Source: Chloroflexota bacterium (GTDB lineage: Bacteria > Chloroflexota > Anaerolineae > Aggregatilineales > Phototrophicaceae). Taken from it: 64,000 nt of DNA. The stretch is taken from positions 1 to 64,000 of the forward strand of contig WTGF01000014.1 of assembly GCA_011525385.1 (NCBI GenBank), read 5' to 3'. Shown here piece by piece: positions 8,845 through 17,933 of the stretch (position 1 is the stretch's first letter; every line of letters starts with the position of its first letter). The position numbers and the translations under genes are program-made. A model generated the notes under the pieces. It made no database searches, had not been told where the DNA came from, and was given only the letters and a program-made list of their open reading frames with translations.

Positions 8845-9156
8845 GTGGCACAATTCGGACTCTTATACGTAGGTGAACCGCAGTTTGATGACCCAAACGA
8901 AGCGCAAGCGCATCAAAAGAAATGGTTCGATTGGATCGGTAGCCTGGGCGAGGCCGTCGTCAACCCGGGTATGCCCATGGGGCCCCCCACCCGCGTCACC
9001 GCAGACGGCGTCGCCCCGGGACCTACAGAGGACCGCTTGACCGGGATCACTATTGTCGAAGCGGAAGACATGGACGCGGCAGTCGAAATGGCCAAGAGCA
9101 GCCCCTACGTTGAAGTCGCCGCAGTCGACGTGGTACAGATCTTTCAAATGGGATAA
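8845..9156 (+). CDS. YCII-related domain protein
   Basis: This 103-aa protein has the YCII ferredoxin-like fold: an N-terminal FGLLYVGEP strand, a WFDWIGSLGEAVVNPGMPM helix-turn, and GITIVEAEDMDAAVEMAKSSP near the C-terminus, the classic position of the family's conserved Asp. Biochemical role is unknown for most members; some act in catabolic pathways or fused to sigma factors. The GTG start at 8845 is supported by AGGAGAG immediately upstream. A strong hairpin follows 10 bp after the stop, so it is probably transcribed alone. Confidence 0.85.
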   Translation: MAQFGLLYVGEPQFDDPNEAQAHQKKWFDWIGSLGEAVVNPGMPMGPPTRVTADGVAPGPTEDRLTGITIVEAEDMDAAVEMAKSSPYVEVAAVDVVQIFQMG

Positions 9157-9166
9157 CTCACAACGA

Positions 9167-9188
9167 GGGCCGGGAATCTTCTCGGCCC
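9167..9188 (+). terminator. Hairpin after the YCII gene
   Basis: GGGCCGGGA (9167-9175) pairs with TCTCGGCCC (9180-9188) around a 4-base loop, followed by a pyrimidine-rich stretch (CCTTCTC, then TTCATTTTC). It lies just after the stop codon and looks like an intrinsic terminator with an imperfect U-tract. Confidence 0.65.
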
Positions 9189-9344
9189 CCTTCTCACCCT
9201 TCATTTTCACTCCTCGCAAGCGTGTATTTCCCTAAACAGACCGTCAAACTATGTATCGAAACAAAACTTACGATACCTGACTTGTGGCTCGAGCAATTCA
9301 CAGTTACACTTTTCGGCAATATCGATCAAATGGATCAATTTGTC

Positions 9345-9983
9345 ATGAGCCTGATCCTGCGTTATATGCGCGCCGACGATATCCGCGAAGTCTCCAGGAT
9401 AGACCGCCTCTGCTTTGAACCGCCCTGGTCCAGAGATTCATATGCTTTCGAGATCAAGGAATCGAAGATTAGCCACATGGTCGTGTTGGAAGAACAAGCG
9501 ACTCTGACACCGGCTTTGTTACCGAACGATGATGGTTGGCTCCAACGACTCAGCGGATGGATCCGGCAGGAAACGCCGGCAATCGCCAAATCGGGCCTCA
9601 TCGTCGGTTATGGCGGCTTGTGGAAGATCGATGGCGAAGCGCACGTCAGCACCATCGCCACCCATCCCGACCATCGCGGCCGCGGTTACGGGGAAATTCT
9701 GCTGGCGGGCATGTTTCGCAAGGCGCTGCGGCTGAAAGCGGAGTACCTGGTGCTGGAGGTGCGCGTGAGCAACGCCGTGGCGCAGAATCTCTATCGCAAA
9801 TATGGCTTCAGTCGTCATGGCCGCAAGCGCAACTATTATCGCAGCAACAACGAAGATGCCTACGATATGCGCGTCAGCCTCGATTCAGGCGTTCGACAGC
9901 GCTTCGGGCAGCTTTATCAGGGGCTTCAGCAGTCGCAGGGTTTTCAGGACGCCTATAGTCTTGTGACGCACCCGCGCTGGTGA
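9345..9983 (+). CDS. GNAT N-acetyltransferase, RimI-like
   Basis: This 212-aa acetyltransferase has the acetyl-CoA binding motif HPDHRGRGYGEILLAGMFRKAL (R/Q-x-x-G-x-G/A core) and the RimI-type ending EVRVSNAVAQNLYRKYGF. N-terminally, MRADDIREVSRIDRLCFEPPWS matches RimI, which acetylates the N-terminus of ribosomal protein S18. An insertion of about 30 residues (near residues 50-80) separates the first strands from the core, so the target may differ. ATG 9345 is chosen because it starts 7 residues before the conserved MRADD; ATG 9330 and GTG 9222 are possible. No clear ribosome site is seen. Confidence 0.82.
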   Translation: MSLILRYMRADDIREVSRIDRLCFEPPWSRDSYAFEIKESKISHMVVLEEQATLTPALLPNDDGWLQRLSGWIRQETPAIAKSGLIVGYGGLWKIDGEAHVSTIATHPDHRGRGYGEILLAGMFRKALRLKAEYLVLEVRVSNAVAQNLYRKYGFSRHGRKRNYYRSNNEDAYDMRVSLDSGVRQRFGQLYQGLQQSQGFQDAYSLVTHPRW

Positions 9984-9996
9984 GGGGTGAATTGAC

Positions 9997-11337
9997 ATGG
10001 TTAGGCCAAAAACCGTGTTTGGACAACCTTTTCACTTTGAAGAGTGGCTAATTGCACGTCTACGCAAACTGGACGAGGATATCAAAGACCGCTGGAAAGC
10101 AGGTCGATTTTCTACGCAGATACAACGGAAACTCTATGAACACACCAAACTAGACGAGATATATCATTCCAACCGGATTGAGGGCAATCGGCTTACTTAT
10201 GGGGAAACCCAAGAAGTGATCCAAAATGGCGGCACTATTTCAGGAAATCCGACAATAGACCAGAGAGAAGCAATCAATCTTTCATCCGCGCTTGACTATG
10301 CGCAAGAGGTCGCGCTTGACAGATGTATAGTAGTGACACAGAACTTTATTCGCGAATTCCACGCATTACTGTTGGCAGACATTCAAAACGATGCCGGAAG
10401 CTACAGAAAAGACTCGAACATGATAACAGGTTCGAGTTACGCAACACCTGATGCCTTCCTTGTCCGACAGATGATGACTGATCTAAGTGATTATGTCGTC
10501 GCTGTAACGTCTAGCAGCCCCGATGTTTCGGACTATCCAGTCTTTTGCTCGGCGGCAGCTCACGCCTGGTTCGTTCAGATTCATCCGTTTTCCGATGGCA
10601 ACGGGCGAACTGCCAGAGCGCTGATGAATCTGATATTACGGCGAAATGGCTACCCGCCCTGCATTATTCTCGAGGATGATCGACCCCGATATATTGACGC
10701 ATTGGAGAATGCTTGGGAAAACGGCGACTTGTCCCCGCTTATCGAATTGATGCATGAAAACATTTCTGAGCAAATGGACGACGCGGAATTTCTGAATTCC
10801 TTGCGATCTAGGCTTGAGATTGCCGAAGTTAAGAATTCGCAATTGGAATACAATTCTTGGCGCAGAAAAATGGAATTCCTCCAAGCTCTTTTTGAGAATC
10901 TCATCGACGACCTTAGCAGGACCAATACTTATATAAACAGTCGCGTTCGTGCTTACGGCGTGCCGAACATAGAGAATTATGTTTTGCTAAAAAAAGGTGG
11001 CGAGGTTGCAAAAAGTTGGTTCTTTCGTATCGAATTGAGAGGACCAGCAAAACGATCTAGTTATCTTTTCTATTTCGCCTCGCCAATGGGCCCTATGATA
11101 GGACGAACCCCTGTAGTTCTTGTCGCCACGAAATACTCAGATTCTGCGGATAAATTCATAAGCCTATACAATCTGCATCGCGGCGGAGTTGCTGTACCTG
11201 ACATTTTTCAGATTGGATATAACTTGAACTCGCGAAAGTTTTTCACCAATGGCAGAGTCGGTATCCGCGAACAAAATCCGCATAATCTGGTTTTACAATT
11301 CTTCACTCAAGTCCTTGAACGCGACTTCGGCGCCTAG
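9997..11337 (+). CDS. Fic family protein (class II, self-inhibited)
   Basis: This 446-aa protein carries the full Fic active-site motif HPFSDGNGRTAR (His at about residue 196), which transfers AMP or related groups from nucleotides to target hydroxyls. An N-terminal inhibitory helix SNRIEGN (Ser58 to Gly63) has the (S/T)xxxE(G/N) pattern, so it belongs to the class in which inhibition is intramolecular. The C-terminal 150 residues have no domain I can name. The start ATG follows GAGGGGTGA, 13 bp after the GNAT gene. Base composition is visibly more A/T-rich than the neighbours, suggesting recent transfer. The target is unknown. Confidence 0.9.
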   Translation: MVRPKTVFGQPFHFEEWLIARLRKLDEDIKDRWKAGRFSTQIQRKLYEHTKLDEIYHSNRIEGNRLTYGETQEVIQNGGTISGNPTIDQREAINLSSALDYAQEVALDRCIVVTQNFIREFHALLLADIQNDAGSYRKDSNMITGSSYATPDAFLVRQMMTDLSDYVVAVTSSSPDVSDYPVFCSAAAHAWFVQIHPFSDGNGRTARALMNLILRRNGYPPCIILEDDRPRYIDALENAWENGDLSPLIELMHENISEQMDDAEFLNSLRSRLEIAEVKNSQLEYNSWRRKMEFLQALFENLIDDLSRTNTYINSRVRAYGVPNIENYVLLKKGGEVAKSWFFRIELRGPAKRSSYLFYFASPMGPMIGRTPVVLVATKYSDSADKFISLYNLHRGGVAVPDIFQIGYNLNSRKFFTNGRVGIREQNPHNLVLQFFTQVLERDFGA

Positions 11338-11339
11338 CG

Positions 11340-13709
11340 CTACTCCCGCAGAGCGCGCATCCCGTTCAAGGTCACGGCCAGCGACATGCCCATATCGGCG
11401 AAGACCGCCGCCAGCATGGTCACATTGCCGGTCAAAGCCAGCAGCAAGAAGACCGCCTTCAATCCGATAGACAGCACGATATTCTCGCGTATCAGGCGCC
11501 GGGCAAAACGCGCGCGGCGGATCGTCGCCGGTAGCAGATCCAGCCTGTCCGCCAGCAGAACGACATCGGCCGTTTCCATCGCCTGGGCGCTGCCCGCCGC
11601 GCCCATGGCCACGCCGACGGTCGCGGCTGCCAGCGCCGGGGTATCATTGATGCCATCCCCGACCATGGCGACCCGCTGATATTCAGTTTCCAGGTTCTCG
11701 ACGGCGTCCACTTTGTCCTGCGGCAATAGCCCGGCCCGAAAGCGCTCCACACCAACTTTCCCGGCGATCGACCCGGCAACGGTTTCGTTGTCGCCGGTCA
11801 GCATTACTGATTCCACGCTCATATCACGCAACTCGCTGACCACGCGCTTGCTTTCCTGGCGCGGCACATCGCTAAGGGCGATCACGCCCCGCACTTGGTC
11901 GCCGTCATGCACCATAACGGTACTTTGGCCCGCCGACTCGAAGTCCCGCGCGATCGCGCATAACTGCGCAGTATGATCGAACTCATTATCAAAGAAACTA
12001 TGACTGCCGATCGTCACGCGCTGACCGTTGACCTTTCCCCGCACGCCAAAGCCCGCCAGCGTTTCCACTTCGGCCGCGGCGCCATAGTCGATACCGTTCG
12101 CGCTGGCCGCCGCCTGGATAGCCTGCGCAAAGGGATGCGTGCTCTGCGCTTCCACCGCTGCCGCCAAAGATATCAACTCGTCACAAGATTGGCAGGCCGC
12201 GGCGTGGTCGCAATCGCCGGTACTTGTCGCGACGACGTCCAGCTCGCCGCGCGTCAAGGTGCCGGTCTTGTCGAAGGCGATTGCCTTCACGCCGGCCAAG
12301 GCTTCCAAATGAGCCCCGCCTTTGATCAGCACGCCCCGCCGCGCGGCGGATGTGATAGCGCTGATCACGGTCACAGGCGTGCTGATGACCAGCGCGCAGG
12401 GACAGGCGATCACCAACATCGACAGCGCGCGATACAACCAACCCGTCCCCGTCCCGCTGTCCCAGAAAGGCTGGCCGAAAAGCAGCGGCGGAATAAAGGC
12501 CACGCCGAGCGCGCTTATCGCCACCAACGGCGTATAGACATGCGCAAAGCGATCAATCAAGCGCTGACTAGGCGCCCGACGAGATTGGGACTTTTGCAGC
12601 AATTCAATGATGCGACTCAGCGTATTGTCGCGGGCGAGGCGATCGACGCGCAGGTCCAGCGTCGCGGCGCCGTTGATAGAGCCGGCGTAAACTTCATCGC
12701 CCGGCGACCGTTCTACTGGCAGACTCTCGCCAGTGATGTGCGCTTGATCAACAGCGCTGTTACCTGTCAATACGGTACCGTCCATTGGAATACGTTCGCC
12801 GGGCAATACGCGAATCCGATCCGAAATGCGCAGCGCCTCTACCGGGACCACTTCCGTACGGGGGCCCACGACCCTGTTGGCCGTGGGCGGTTTGAGCGCT
12901 ACCAAGCCGCGCAAGCTGTCGCGCGCCCGATCGGTCGTATAGCCTTCGAGCGCTTCCCCTATGGCGAACAGGAAGATTACCGTAGCCGCCTCCAGAAACT
13001 CGCCCAAAACCAAGGCGCCGAGCGCAGCGACCGTCATCAACAGATTGATGTTGAACTCGCGGCTGATACGCAATGAGTTTATGCCGCTTACGGCAATCGG
13101 TCTCATCGCCACCGCCATCGCCAGAACATAAACCAGGTTGCTGAGATGCGGCGGGACCATCGCGGACAAATCTATCCCGATTGCCAGCAAAAGGAGAGCG
13201 CCGCCATAAACCGCCATGCGGCTTGCGGGACGTTCCAGCAAGAAGTCCCAGAAACCGAAAACCCCGGCGCGCCGCGTCGGGTCGACGTCCTGTGATTGGG
13301 CAGGCGCATCTATGGAAATGGTCTTGCCCAGCGACTCTACGCGATCCTTGAGTCGCGCGTAATCGACATCGCCGATTAACTGTAATTTATTGCTGAGAAA
13401 GTTGACCTCGGCAAAATGCACACCCGGTAGTTTGGAGACGGCCGCTTCCACTTCGTGCGCGCAACCAGCGCAATCCATGTTGCCGATCATATAGATTTTC
13501 AAAAGCTCGGGGGCTTCAATCGTCTTGCCCAAGGCTTCGACGCGCGCCTTAAGCATGTCGAATGCTACGTCCCCTTCAATCTGTAGCTCGCTACTAGCAA
13601 AATCTACTACTGCCAATTCCACGCCAGGGAGGCGCTCAAGCGCAGATTGCACTTCGCGCGCGCAGTTTGCGCAGTCCATATTGCCCAAGCGATAACGCTG
13701 TTGTGACAT
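11340..13709 (-). CDS. Heavy-metal translocating P1B-type ATPase
   Basis: This 789-aa pump exports soft metal ions from the cytoplasm. Two HMA domains are at the N-terminus with NMDCANC (Cys13, Cys16) and NMDCAGC (Cys80, Cys83). The transport motif is CPC (residues 436-438) in ACPCALVIS, the phosphorylated aspartate is D480 in DKTGT, and the actuator motif is TGES near 326. The CPC with GNMDC-type HMA domains fits the Zn/Cd/Pb (ZntA/CadA) branch better than Cu, but copper cannot be excluded. A strong promoter lies at 13770-13798 with an overlapping inverted repeat. It is convergent with the Fic gene, 2 bp apart. Confidence 0.93.
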   Translation of the reverse strand: MSQQRYRLGNMDCANCAREVQSALERLPGVELAVVDFASSELQIEGDVAFDMLKARVEALGKTIEAPELLKIYMIGNMDCAGCAHEVEAAVSKLPGVHFAEVNFLSNKLQLIGDVDYARLKDRVESLGKTISIDAPAQSQDVDPTRRAGVFGFWDFLLERPASRMAVYGGALLLLAIGIDLSAMVPPHLSNLVYVLAMAVAMRPIAVSGINSLRISREFNINLLMTVAALGALVLGEFLEAATVIFLFAIGEALEGYTTDRARDSLRGLVALKPPTANRVVGPRTEVVPVEALRISDRIRVLPGERIPMDGTVLTGNSAVDQAHITGESLPVERSPGDEVYAGSINGAATLDLRVDRLARDNTLSRIIELLQKSQSRRAPSQRLIDRFAHVYTPLVAISALGVAFIPPLLFGQPFWDSGTGTGWLYRALSMLVIACPCALVISTPVTVISAITSAARRGVLIKGGAHLEALAGVKAIAFDKTGTLTRGELDVVATSTGDCDHAAACQSCDELISLAAAVEAQSTHPFAQAIQAAASANGIDYGAAAEVETLAGFGVRGKVNGQRVTIGSHSFFDNEFDHTAQLCAIARDFESAGQSTVMVHDGDQVRGVIALSDVPRQESKRVVSELRDMSVESVMLTGDNETVAGSIAGKVGVERFRAGLLPQDKVDAVENLETEYQRVAMVGDGINDTPALAAATVGVAMGAAGSAQAMETADVVLLADRLDLLPATIRRARFARRLIRENIVLSIGLKAVFLLLALTGNVTMLAAVFADMGMSLAVTLNGMRALRE

Positions 13710-13760
13710 TGTCGCCGCTCACTTAATGAGACCAAGTATCCTTAAGGGACATCTTACATA

Positions 13761-13782
13761 TCTTGAATCATCATACTCAAGA
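13761..13782. promoter_or_regulatory. Possible repressor operator over the metal ATPase promoter
   Basis: TCTTGA (13761-13766) and TCAAGA (13777-13782) form an inverted repeat with a 10-base spacing overlapping the -10 element of the metal ATPase promoter. Position and symmetry fit an ArsR/SmtB-type or similar metal-responsive repressor site. The arms are short, so this is tentative; no regulator gene is adjacent. Confidence 0.35.
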
Positions 13783-13798
13783 ACTACATGTATGTCAA
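13770..13798 (-). promoter_or_regulatory. Sigma-70-type promoter of the metal ATPase gene
   Basis: On the minus strand a perfect TTGACA (13793-13798) is followed after 17 bases by TATGAT (13770-13775). The ATPase ATG is at 13709, giving a leader of roughly 55 bases. This is the best-matching -35/-10 pair I found in the window. Confidence 0.75.
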
Positions 13799-13850
13799 CG
13801 TATTCCGATGCCGCCAGCAAGCCGTCAAAGTCCTTGAGATGCGGATTTGT

Positions 13851-15545
13851 CTAATGCCCATGACAGCAGGCGCTGCCCTGGCGACCGTTTGCTGTCGCGC
13901 AAAAGCAGGATGTCTCAATCTCGACATCGGCGCGCGCCAGCGCCAATTGAAGCTGAGGTCGCACAAGGTCCGCTTCGGCTGTTCTGCCGAGGCGTTCCAG
14001 GCATGTGACAAAGCCCCGCAAGCTCCAGACGTTGTTTGGTCGCTGCATGGCCCGACAAAGGGACCGATCAAGACCTAAATCCGCGCGATAAACGACAAGC
14101 GCTTCTTCGACCCGTCCGCAGTCCAACAACAAAGCGCCCAGCGCATGACGAGTCGGCATCGCCCAGCCCCAAGGCTCGGCAAATTCCAGATGATCGTCCA
14201 GGCAGACTGCTTGCCGGAGGTGCTGGAAGGCGCGCTCGGTATCTCCGCGATGATACGCCACTTCTCCCTGCATCATGGCGGCGGCGACTTCCAAAACATC
14301 AATGCAGGAGTTGTTGAAGATGAAGCGCGTATCCGGCACCTTGGCTTGCGCCATTTTGAAGGCCGCGGCTTCGACGGCGGCCGCTTCATGCTCATGCAGC
14401 GTCGCCAAGGCGATCGCCCGCGCGTAGTGGAGCATCGCAAGCGAATTGCAGTAGAGATCTTCATCGACCGGGGCCGGCTCCGACAGTATCTCTTGCCACC
14501 TGCCAAAGCGGACCAGGACGTGCAGCCGCATCGACAAGATGCCTTCAAGGTGGTCGGCCATTGGTGGATCGTCAATTCGGAGCAGATCTTCATTTGCCAA
14601 ATCAGCGATTTCATCGGCTGCTTCCAGCGCCGTTTTGAACTGTCCCAGCAGCATGGCGGCGTAGACTTTGAAGTGGATATTGTGCGCGCGGTAAAAGGTA
14701 TAATCAGTGAGAACGCCGTCGCGCGCTGCAAACACTTTATCAACAGCAATGGCGCGGCGATTGGCGACTATGGCGTTGTAATATTGTCCGCAGATGACAT
14801 CAATATGCGACGGCATATGCAGCAGATGTCCGGCATCAGGCGCCAGGTCCCGCAACTGATCGGCGGCCCCCATAGCCCGTTCCGGCTGGGGGGACATTTC
14901 CAGCAAATGGATGTACAGATGGAGCAAGCCCGGATGAGCTTGCGCCCCGGACTCTTCGATTTGGCCTAGTGCTCGTTCGACTACCTCAATCGCTTCGGGC
15001 GTATCGGCGTCTTCCGCCGGTTCGCCGGTTTCCAAATCCCACAATTGCCAGGGAGTCCGATTCATAAGGGCTTCCGCAAATAGCGCAGCCACATCCCAAT
15101 CGTCCGGAAAGGCGCGATAAACGTCTCGCATGGCGGCCGCAAATTCGTCGTTCCAAGTTACCAGAACTTCCACATCGCTTTCATCGTCTCGCTGAAAGCG
15201 CTTCTCCAGCGCTTTCAAGAGCGCGGTTTCAACAGCCGTTGCGCGGTCCAAGTGCGCGTAAGCTTCCAGGATCGCCGCGCGTCCCTGACGCAAGGCTATC
15301 GCAAGGGCCTCGGGAGCAAAGGCTTCCCATTGTTTGTTGTAGTTACATCCGAGACCGTAGGCGACTCCCCAATGAGCCATCACACAATGCGGGTCGTGGT
15401 CCAGCGCCTTGCGAAAGCATTTCACCGCTTCGTCATGGTTGTAGCCGTAGAGCCAGGTCAAGCCGCGGTCAAACCAGCGCTGCGCCCCGGGAGCGTCGGT
15501 TGTTATGCGTCGTGAATATGATCCAAGATCGTAATATTCGGACAT
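13851..15545 (-). CDS. Large TPR-repeat protein, function unknown
   Basis: This 564-aa soluble protein consists of tetratricopeptide-like helical pairs; WFDRGLTWLYGYNHDEAVKCF near residue 24 and YNSLAMLHYARAIALATLHEHE-like segments in the middle follow the TPR spacing. It has no signal peptide or membrane helix. Proteins of this layout with a WxxxGLxxxYGYNHxEA start occur widely in bacteria as hypothetical TPR proteins. A Cys/His-rich tail (ETSCFCATANGRQGSACCHGH) is at the extreme C-terminus and could bind metal, which is of interest beside the metal ATPase gene 142 bp downstream on the same strand. ATG 15545 has no clear ribosome site. Confidence 0.75.
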   Translation of the reverse strand: MSEYYDLGSYSRRITTDAPGAQRWFDRGLTWLYGYNHDEAVKCFRKALDHDPHCVMAHWGVAYGLGCNYNKQWEAFAPEALAIALRQGRAAILEAYAHLDRATAVETALLKALEKRFQRDDESDVEVLVTWNDEFAAAMRDVYRAFPDDWDVAALFAEALMNRTPWQLWDLETGEPAEDADTPEAIEVVERALGQIEESGAQAHPGLLHLYIHLLEMSPQPERAMGAADQLRDLAPDAGHLLHMPSHIDVICGQYYNAIVANRRAIAVDKVFAARDGVLTDYTFYRAHNIHFKVYAAMLLGQFKTALEAADEIADLANEDLLRIDDPPMADHLEGILSMRLHVLVRFGRWQEILSEPAPVDEDLYCNSLAMLHYARAIALATLHEHEAAAVEAAAFKMAQAKVPDTRFIFNNSCIDVLEVAAAMMQGEVAYHRGDTERAFQHLRQAVCLDDHLEFAEPWGWAMPTRHALGALLLDCGRVEEALVVYRADLGLDRSLCRAMQRPNNVWSLRGFVTCLERLGRTAEADLVRPQLQLALARADVEIETSCFCATANGRQGSACCHGH

Positions 15546-15675
15546 TGAAAAGGGAGTCTTTCGTTACTCTACAATCGTAACATGTCAGGAAAGCTGCGCA
15601 ACAGTCCCATTCAAGTTTGCCGGTGAATGCCCTCGGAGCGCCCGATTCCTCGTCATCCACTTCAAAACAATGTCG

Positions 15676-16287
15676 CTAGTCGAACTCGGTCGGCAAATCG
15701 GGCCGGCGCCAGTGACGGAACCAGCGCCCGATCTGCGCCTCGGTCACCCGCCCTTGCGATAGCGGCGGCAGCTTGTCTGGCGCGAACCAGTCCACCGCCA
15801 GACTTTCTTCACTGGTTGTCGCTTCGCCACCGATCAACTCGCAGAGGAAAAAGAGCTTGTAGACGGCAAATGTGGATCGGCGATTGCGCCGGTTGCGGTC
15901 ATCAACTGCCATGAGCTTGACCGCGCGCGCTTGGAAGCCGCTTTCTTCGCGGATCTCGCGCTCGACAGCGCCCGCGGGACTATCGCCGACATCGGCCCAG
16001 CCGCCCGGCAATGACCATAAGCCGTCGCCCGCTTCCTGCACCAGCAGGACTTTCCCGTCGTTGAAGACCGCGCCGCGCACGTCGACTTTGGGCGTGATAT
16101 AGCCATCGTCATGGTCCAGCAGGGCGCGGACGGTCACCGGGGCGGCGTTGCTCCCGCCCCCCAGCATCTCGGCGGCGATATCGAGCAATTGCTGGTAGCG
16201 CTCGCGATCGTAGTGGTCTTTCGCGTAATACAGGCCGGTGTTGGCGATAGCGGCGATGTGCTGCGCCCATTCGATGTTCACCCTCAT
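15676..16287 (-). CDS. Nudix hydrolase with N-terminal helical domain
   Basis: A 203-aa protein with an N-terminal helical extension ([26 protein letters not shown]) of the kind found before some Nudix domains, then a Nudix box [23 protein letters not shown]. The first catalytic-helix Glu position of the box is Asp here (V-G-D instead of G-E), while the REIREE core is intact. Members of this group act on ADP-ribose, CDP-choline or similar substrates; which one applies cannot be told. It differs from the tandem Nudix pair at 4 kb and is not a recent copy of them. Confidence 0.87.
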   Translation of the reverse strand: MRVNIEWAQHIAAIANTGLYYAKDHYDRERYQQLLDIAAEMLGGGSNAAPVTVRALLDHDDGYITPKVDVRGAVFNDGKVLLVQEAGDGLWSLPGGWADVGDSPAGAVEREIREESGFQARAVKLMAVDDRNRRNRRSTFAVYKLFFLCELIGGEATTSEESLAVDWFAPDKLPPLSQGRVTEAQIGRWFRHWRRPDLPTEFD

Positions 16288-16676
16288 GTTCGTTTCCTCG
16301 AAGCCTCGCTTGATGCGGGATTATACACAGACAGATTCGAGACGGCGCAGCGTCGGAGCAAGTTGGTGCTATGGCCGTTTTCTATCCGCAAAAAAACATT
16401 TTTCGGACATAAGGGAGCGATTTTGTGTCTATTTTGCCGCCGCCGGGGAAAAAGTTTTTTCGGCAGTTTGGCAATTTGGCAATTTGGGCGGCCCGGCGAG
16501 TCAGGACGGGCAGAGCAGCAGCGGTTTGTTAAGGCGCACATACACGCAGGGTAACATGGATTGTGGCGCTGTGGTGAACAAATAGTCGCGATTTTGGGAT
16601 TCAGCACCACTTGAGGCTGATTCCCGTATAATGGCATAATGAGAATGATGACGGCGCGAGCGCACGACAGTAGGCC
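16288..16676. other. Intergenic region before the TPR pair
   Basis: The stretch holds a short tandem repeat of TTGGCAAT near 16468-16488 and a TATAAT at 16627-16632, about 45 bases before the TPR start, which may be a -10 element although no good -35 lies at the right distance. No open reading frame here has support. Confidence 0.45.
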
Positions 16677-17930
16677 ATGAGACCCAATCGCAGGATCAAG
16701 CGCGATCACAGCAAGCCCTTCTTCAGCAACCGCCGGCGCGGCTTGAGCGGAGTACCGCTCTTGCTGCTGGTCCTGCTGACGATCGGCAGCAGTCTCGGCT
16801 TGATCCTGGTGACACTGACCAATTACGACCGCATGCAATTCGCGGCGCTCGATCTGCTGGGTATCGCGCCCACCCCCACGCCCTTCGCCAGCCAGCATGC
16901 GCAAGCAGGCATCGAACTGTATAACAAAGGAAAGGTCCGCGATGCGCTGGAGGAATTTGAACTTGCGCTGGAACAGCAGCCGGCGGATATCAACTACCTC
17001 TATGAATTCGGCAGGATCCTCATCGAACTGGACGAGTATGACCTGGCGGCGTCGATCGGCGACCGCGCTATCGCCGCCGCGCCGGACGATGTCCGGGGAT
17101 ATGCCCTGAAAGCACGCGCGCTGATGTGGAGCGACCCCGGCAACGCGATCCCGCTGGCGGTATCGGGCCTGGATATCGACCCGGCCTTCGCTCCCTTGCA
17201 CGCTGCCCTTGCCATTGCCTATACCAATATCGGTCGATATGACGAGGGATTAAGCCGAGGCAACCGCGCGATCCAACTCGATCCGCTGGATTCCTTCGCC
17301 CACCGCGCCTACTCTATCCCACTGATCTTCACCGGCCGCAACTCCCAGGCGATTGAAACGCTGGAACAAGCGGTCGCCATCAATCCCAACTTGCCCGGTC
17401 CTTATTTTGAATTGGCTGCCCAATACCGCGCCATCGACGTCCCGGAAATGGCCGTCGGCATCTACCGGCGCGTGCTTGAACTGGAACCGGACAATGCCAA
17501 AGCCTACTTACGGCTCTGCGAGACCTTCGCTGCCGTGGGTGAATTCCAGGAGGGCAGCCGCTATTGTGAACAGGCGCTTTTGATCAACAGCCAATACGCC
17601 TCGGCCTGGCGCATGCTGGGCCAGACGCAATACAGTCGGCGGAACTACGAGGGCGCGATCGAGTCCTTCGAAAACTGCGTCGAATTCGGCTCGAGCGAAG
17701 TCGAGTGCTTTTATCTGCGCGGTTGGGCGCATTATTTCCTCGCCCAATGCGACGATGCCTGGGAGGTGCTGCAAGAGGCGCTCCAATATGCCGTTGCGGA
17801 TCAGATCATCGACACGATCAACATCGGACTTTCCAACATCCGCGTGAATTGCGCGGGATACGAGAATGTAACGCTGCCGACGCCTATTCCCCCGACAGCC
17901 ATCCCGCCGACGCCCATCGGAGGCATCTAG
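16677..17930 (+). CDS. Membrane-anchored TPR protein (first of a pair)
   Basis: This 417-aa protein starts with a basic stretch (RPNRRIKRDHSKPFF), one membrane helix at about residues 26-50, then a Pro/Thr linker (APTPTPFAS) and a run of TPR units from about residue 75 to 385, ending in a Pro/Thr-rich tail. The topology suggests a cytoplasmic N-terminus and an exported TPR domain. The downstream gene, 3 bp away, encodes a paralogue with the same layout (DHSKPFF against DYSQPFF), so the two are a tandem duplication and one transcript. Such proteins are common scaffolds; the partner is unknown. Confidence 0.85.
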   Translation: MRPNRRIKRDHSKPFFSNRRRGLSGVPLLLLVLLTIGSSLGLILVTLTNYDRMQFAALDLLGIAPTPTPFASQHAQAGIELYNKGKVRDALEEFELALEQQPADINYLYEFGRILIELDEYDLAASIGDRAIAAAPDDVRGYALKARALMWSDPGNAIPLAVSGLDIDPAFAPLHAALAIAYTNIGRYDEGLSRGNRAIQLDPLDSFAHRAYSIPLIFTGRNSQAIETLEQAVAINPNLPGPYFELAAQYRAIDVPEMAVGIYRRVLELEPDNAKAYLRLCETFAAVGEFQEGSRYCEQALLINSQYASAWRMLGQTQYSRRNYEGAIESFENCVEFGSSEVECFYLRGWAHYFLAQCDDAWEVLQEALQYAVADQIIDTINIGLSNIRVNCAGYENVTLPTPIPPTAIPPTPIGGI

Positions 17931-17933
17931 GCG

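Noticed and set aside
11973..13076. 367-codon open frame on the plus strand
   Set aside because: Opposite-strand shadow of the metal ATPase gene; Arg/Gln/His-rich with no motif.
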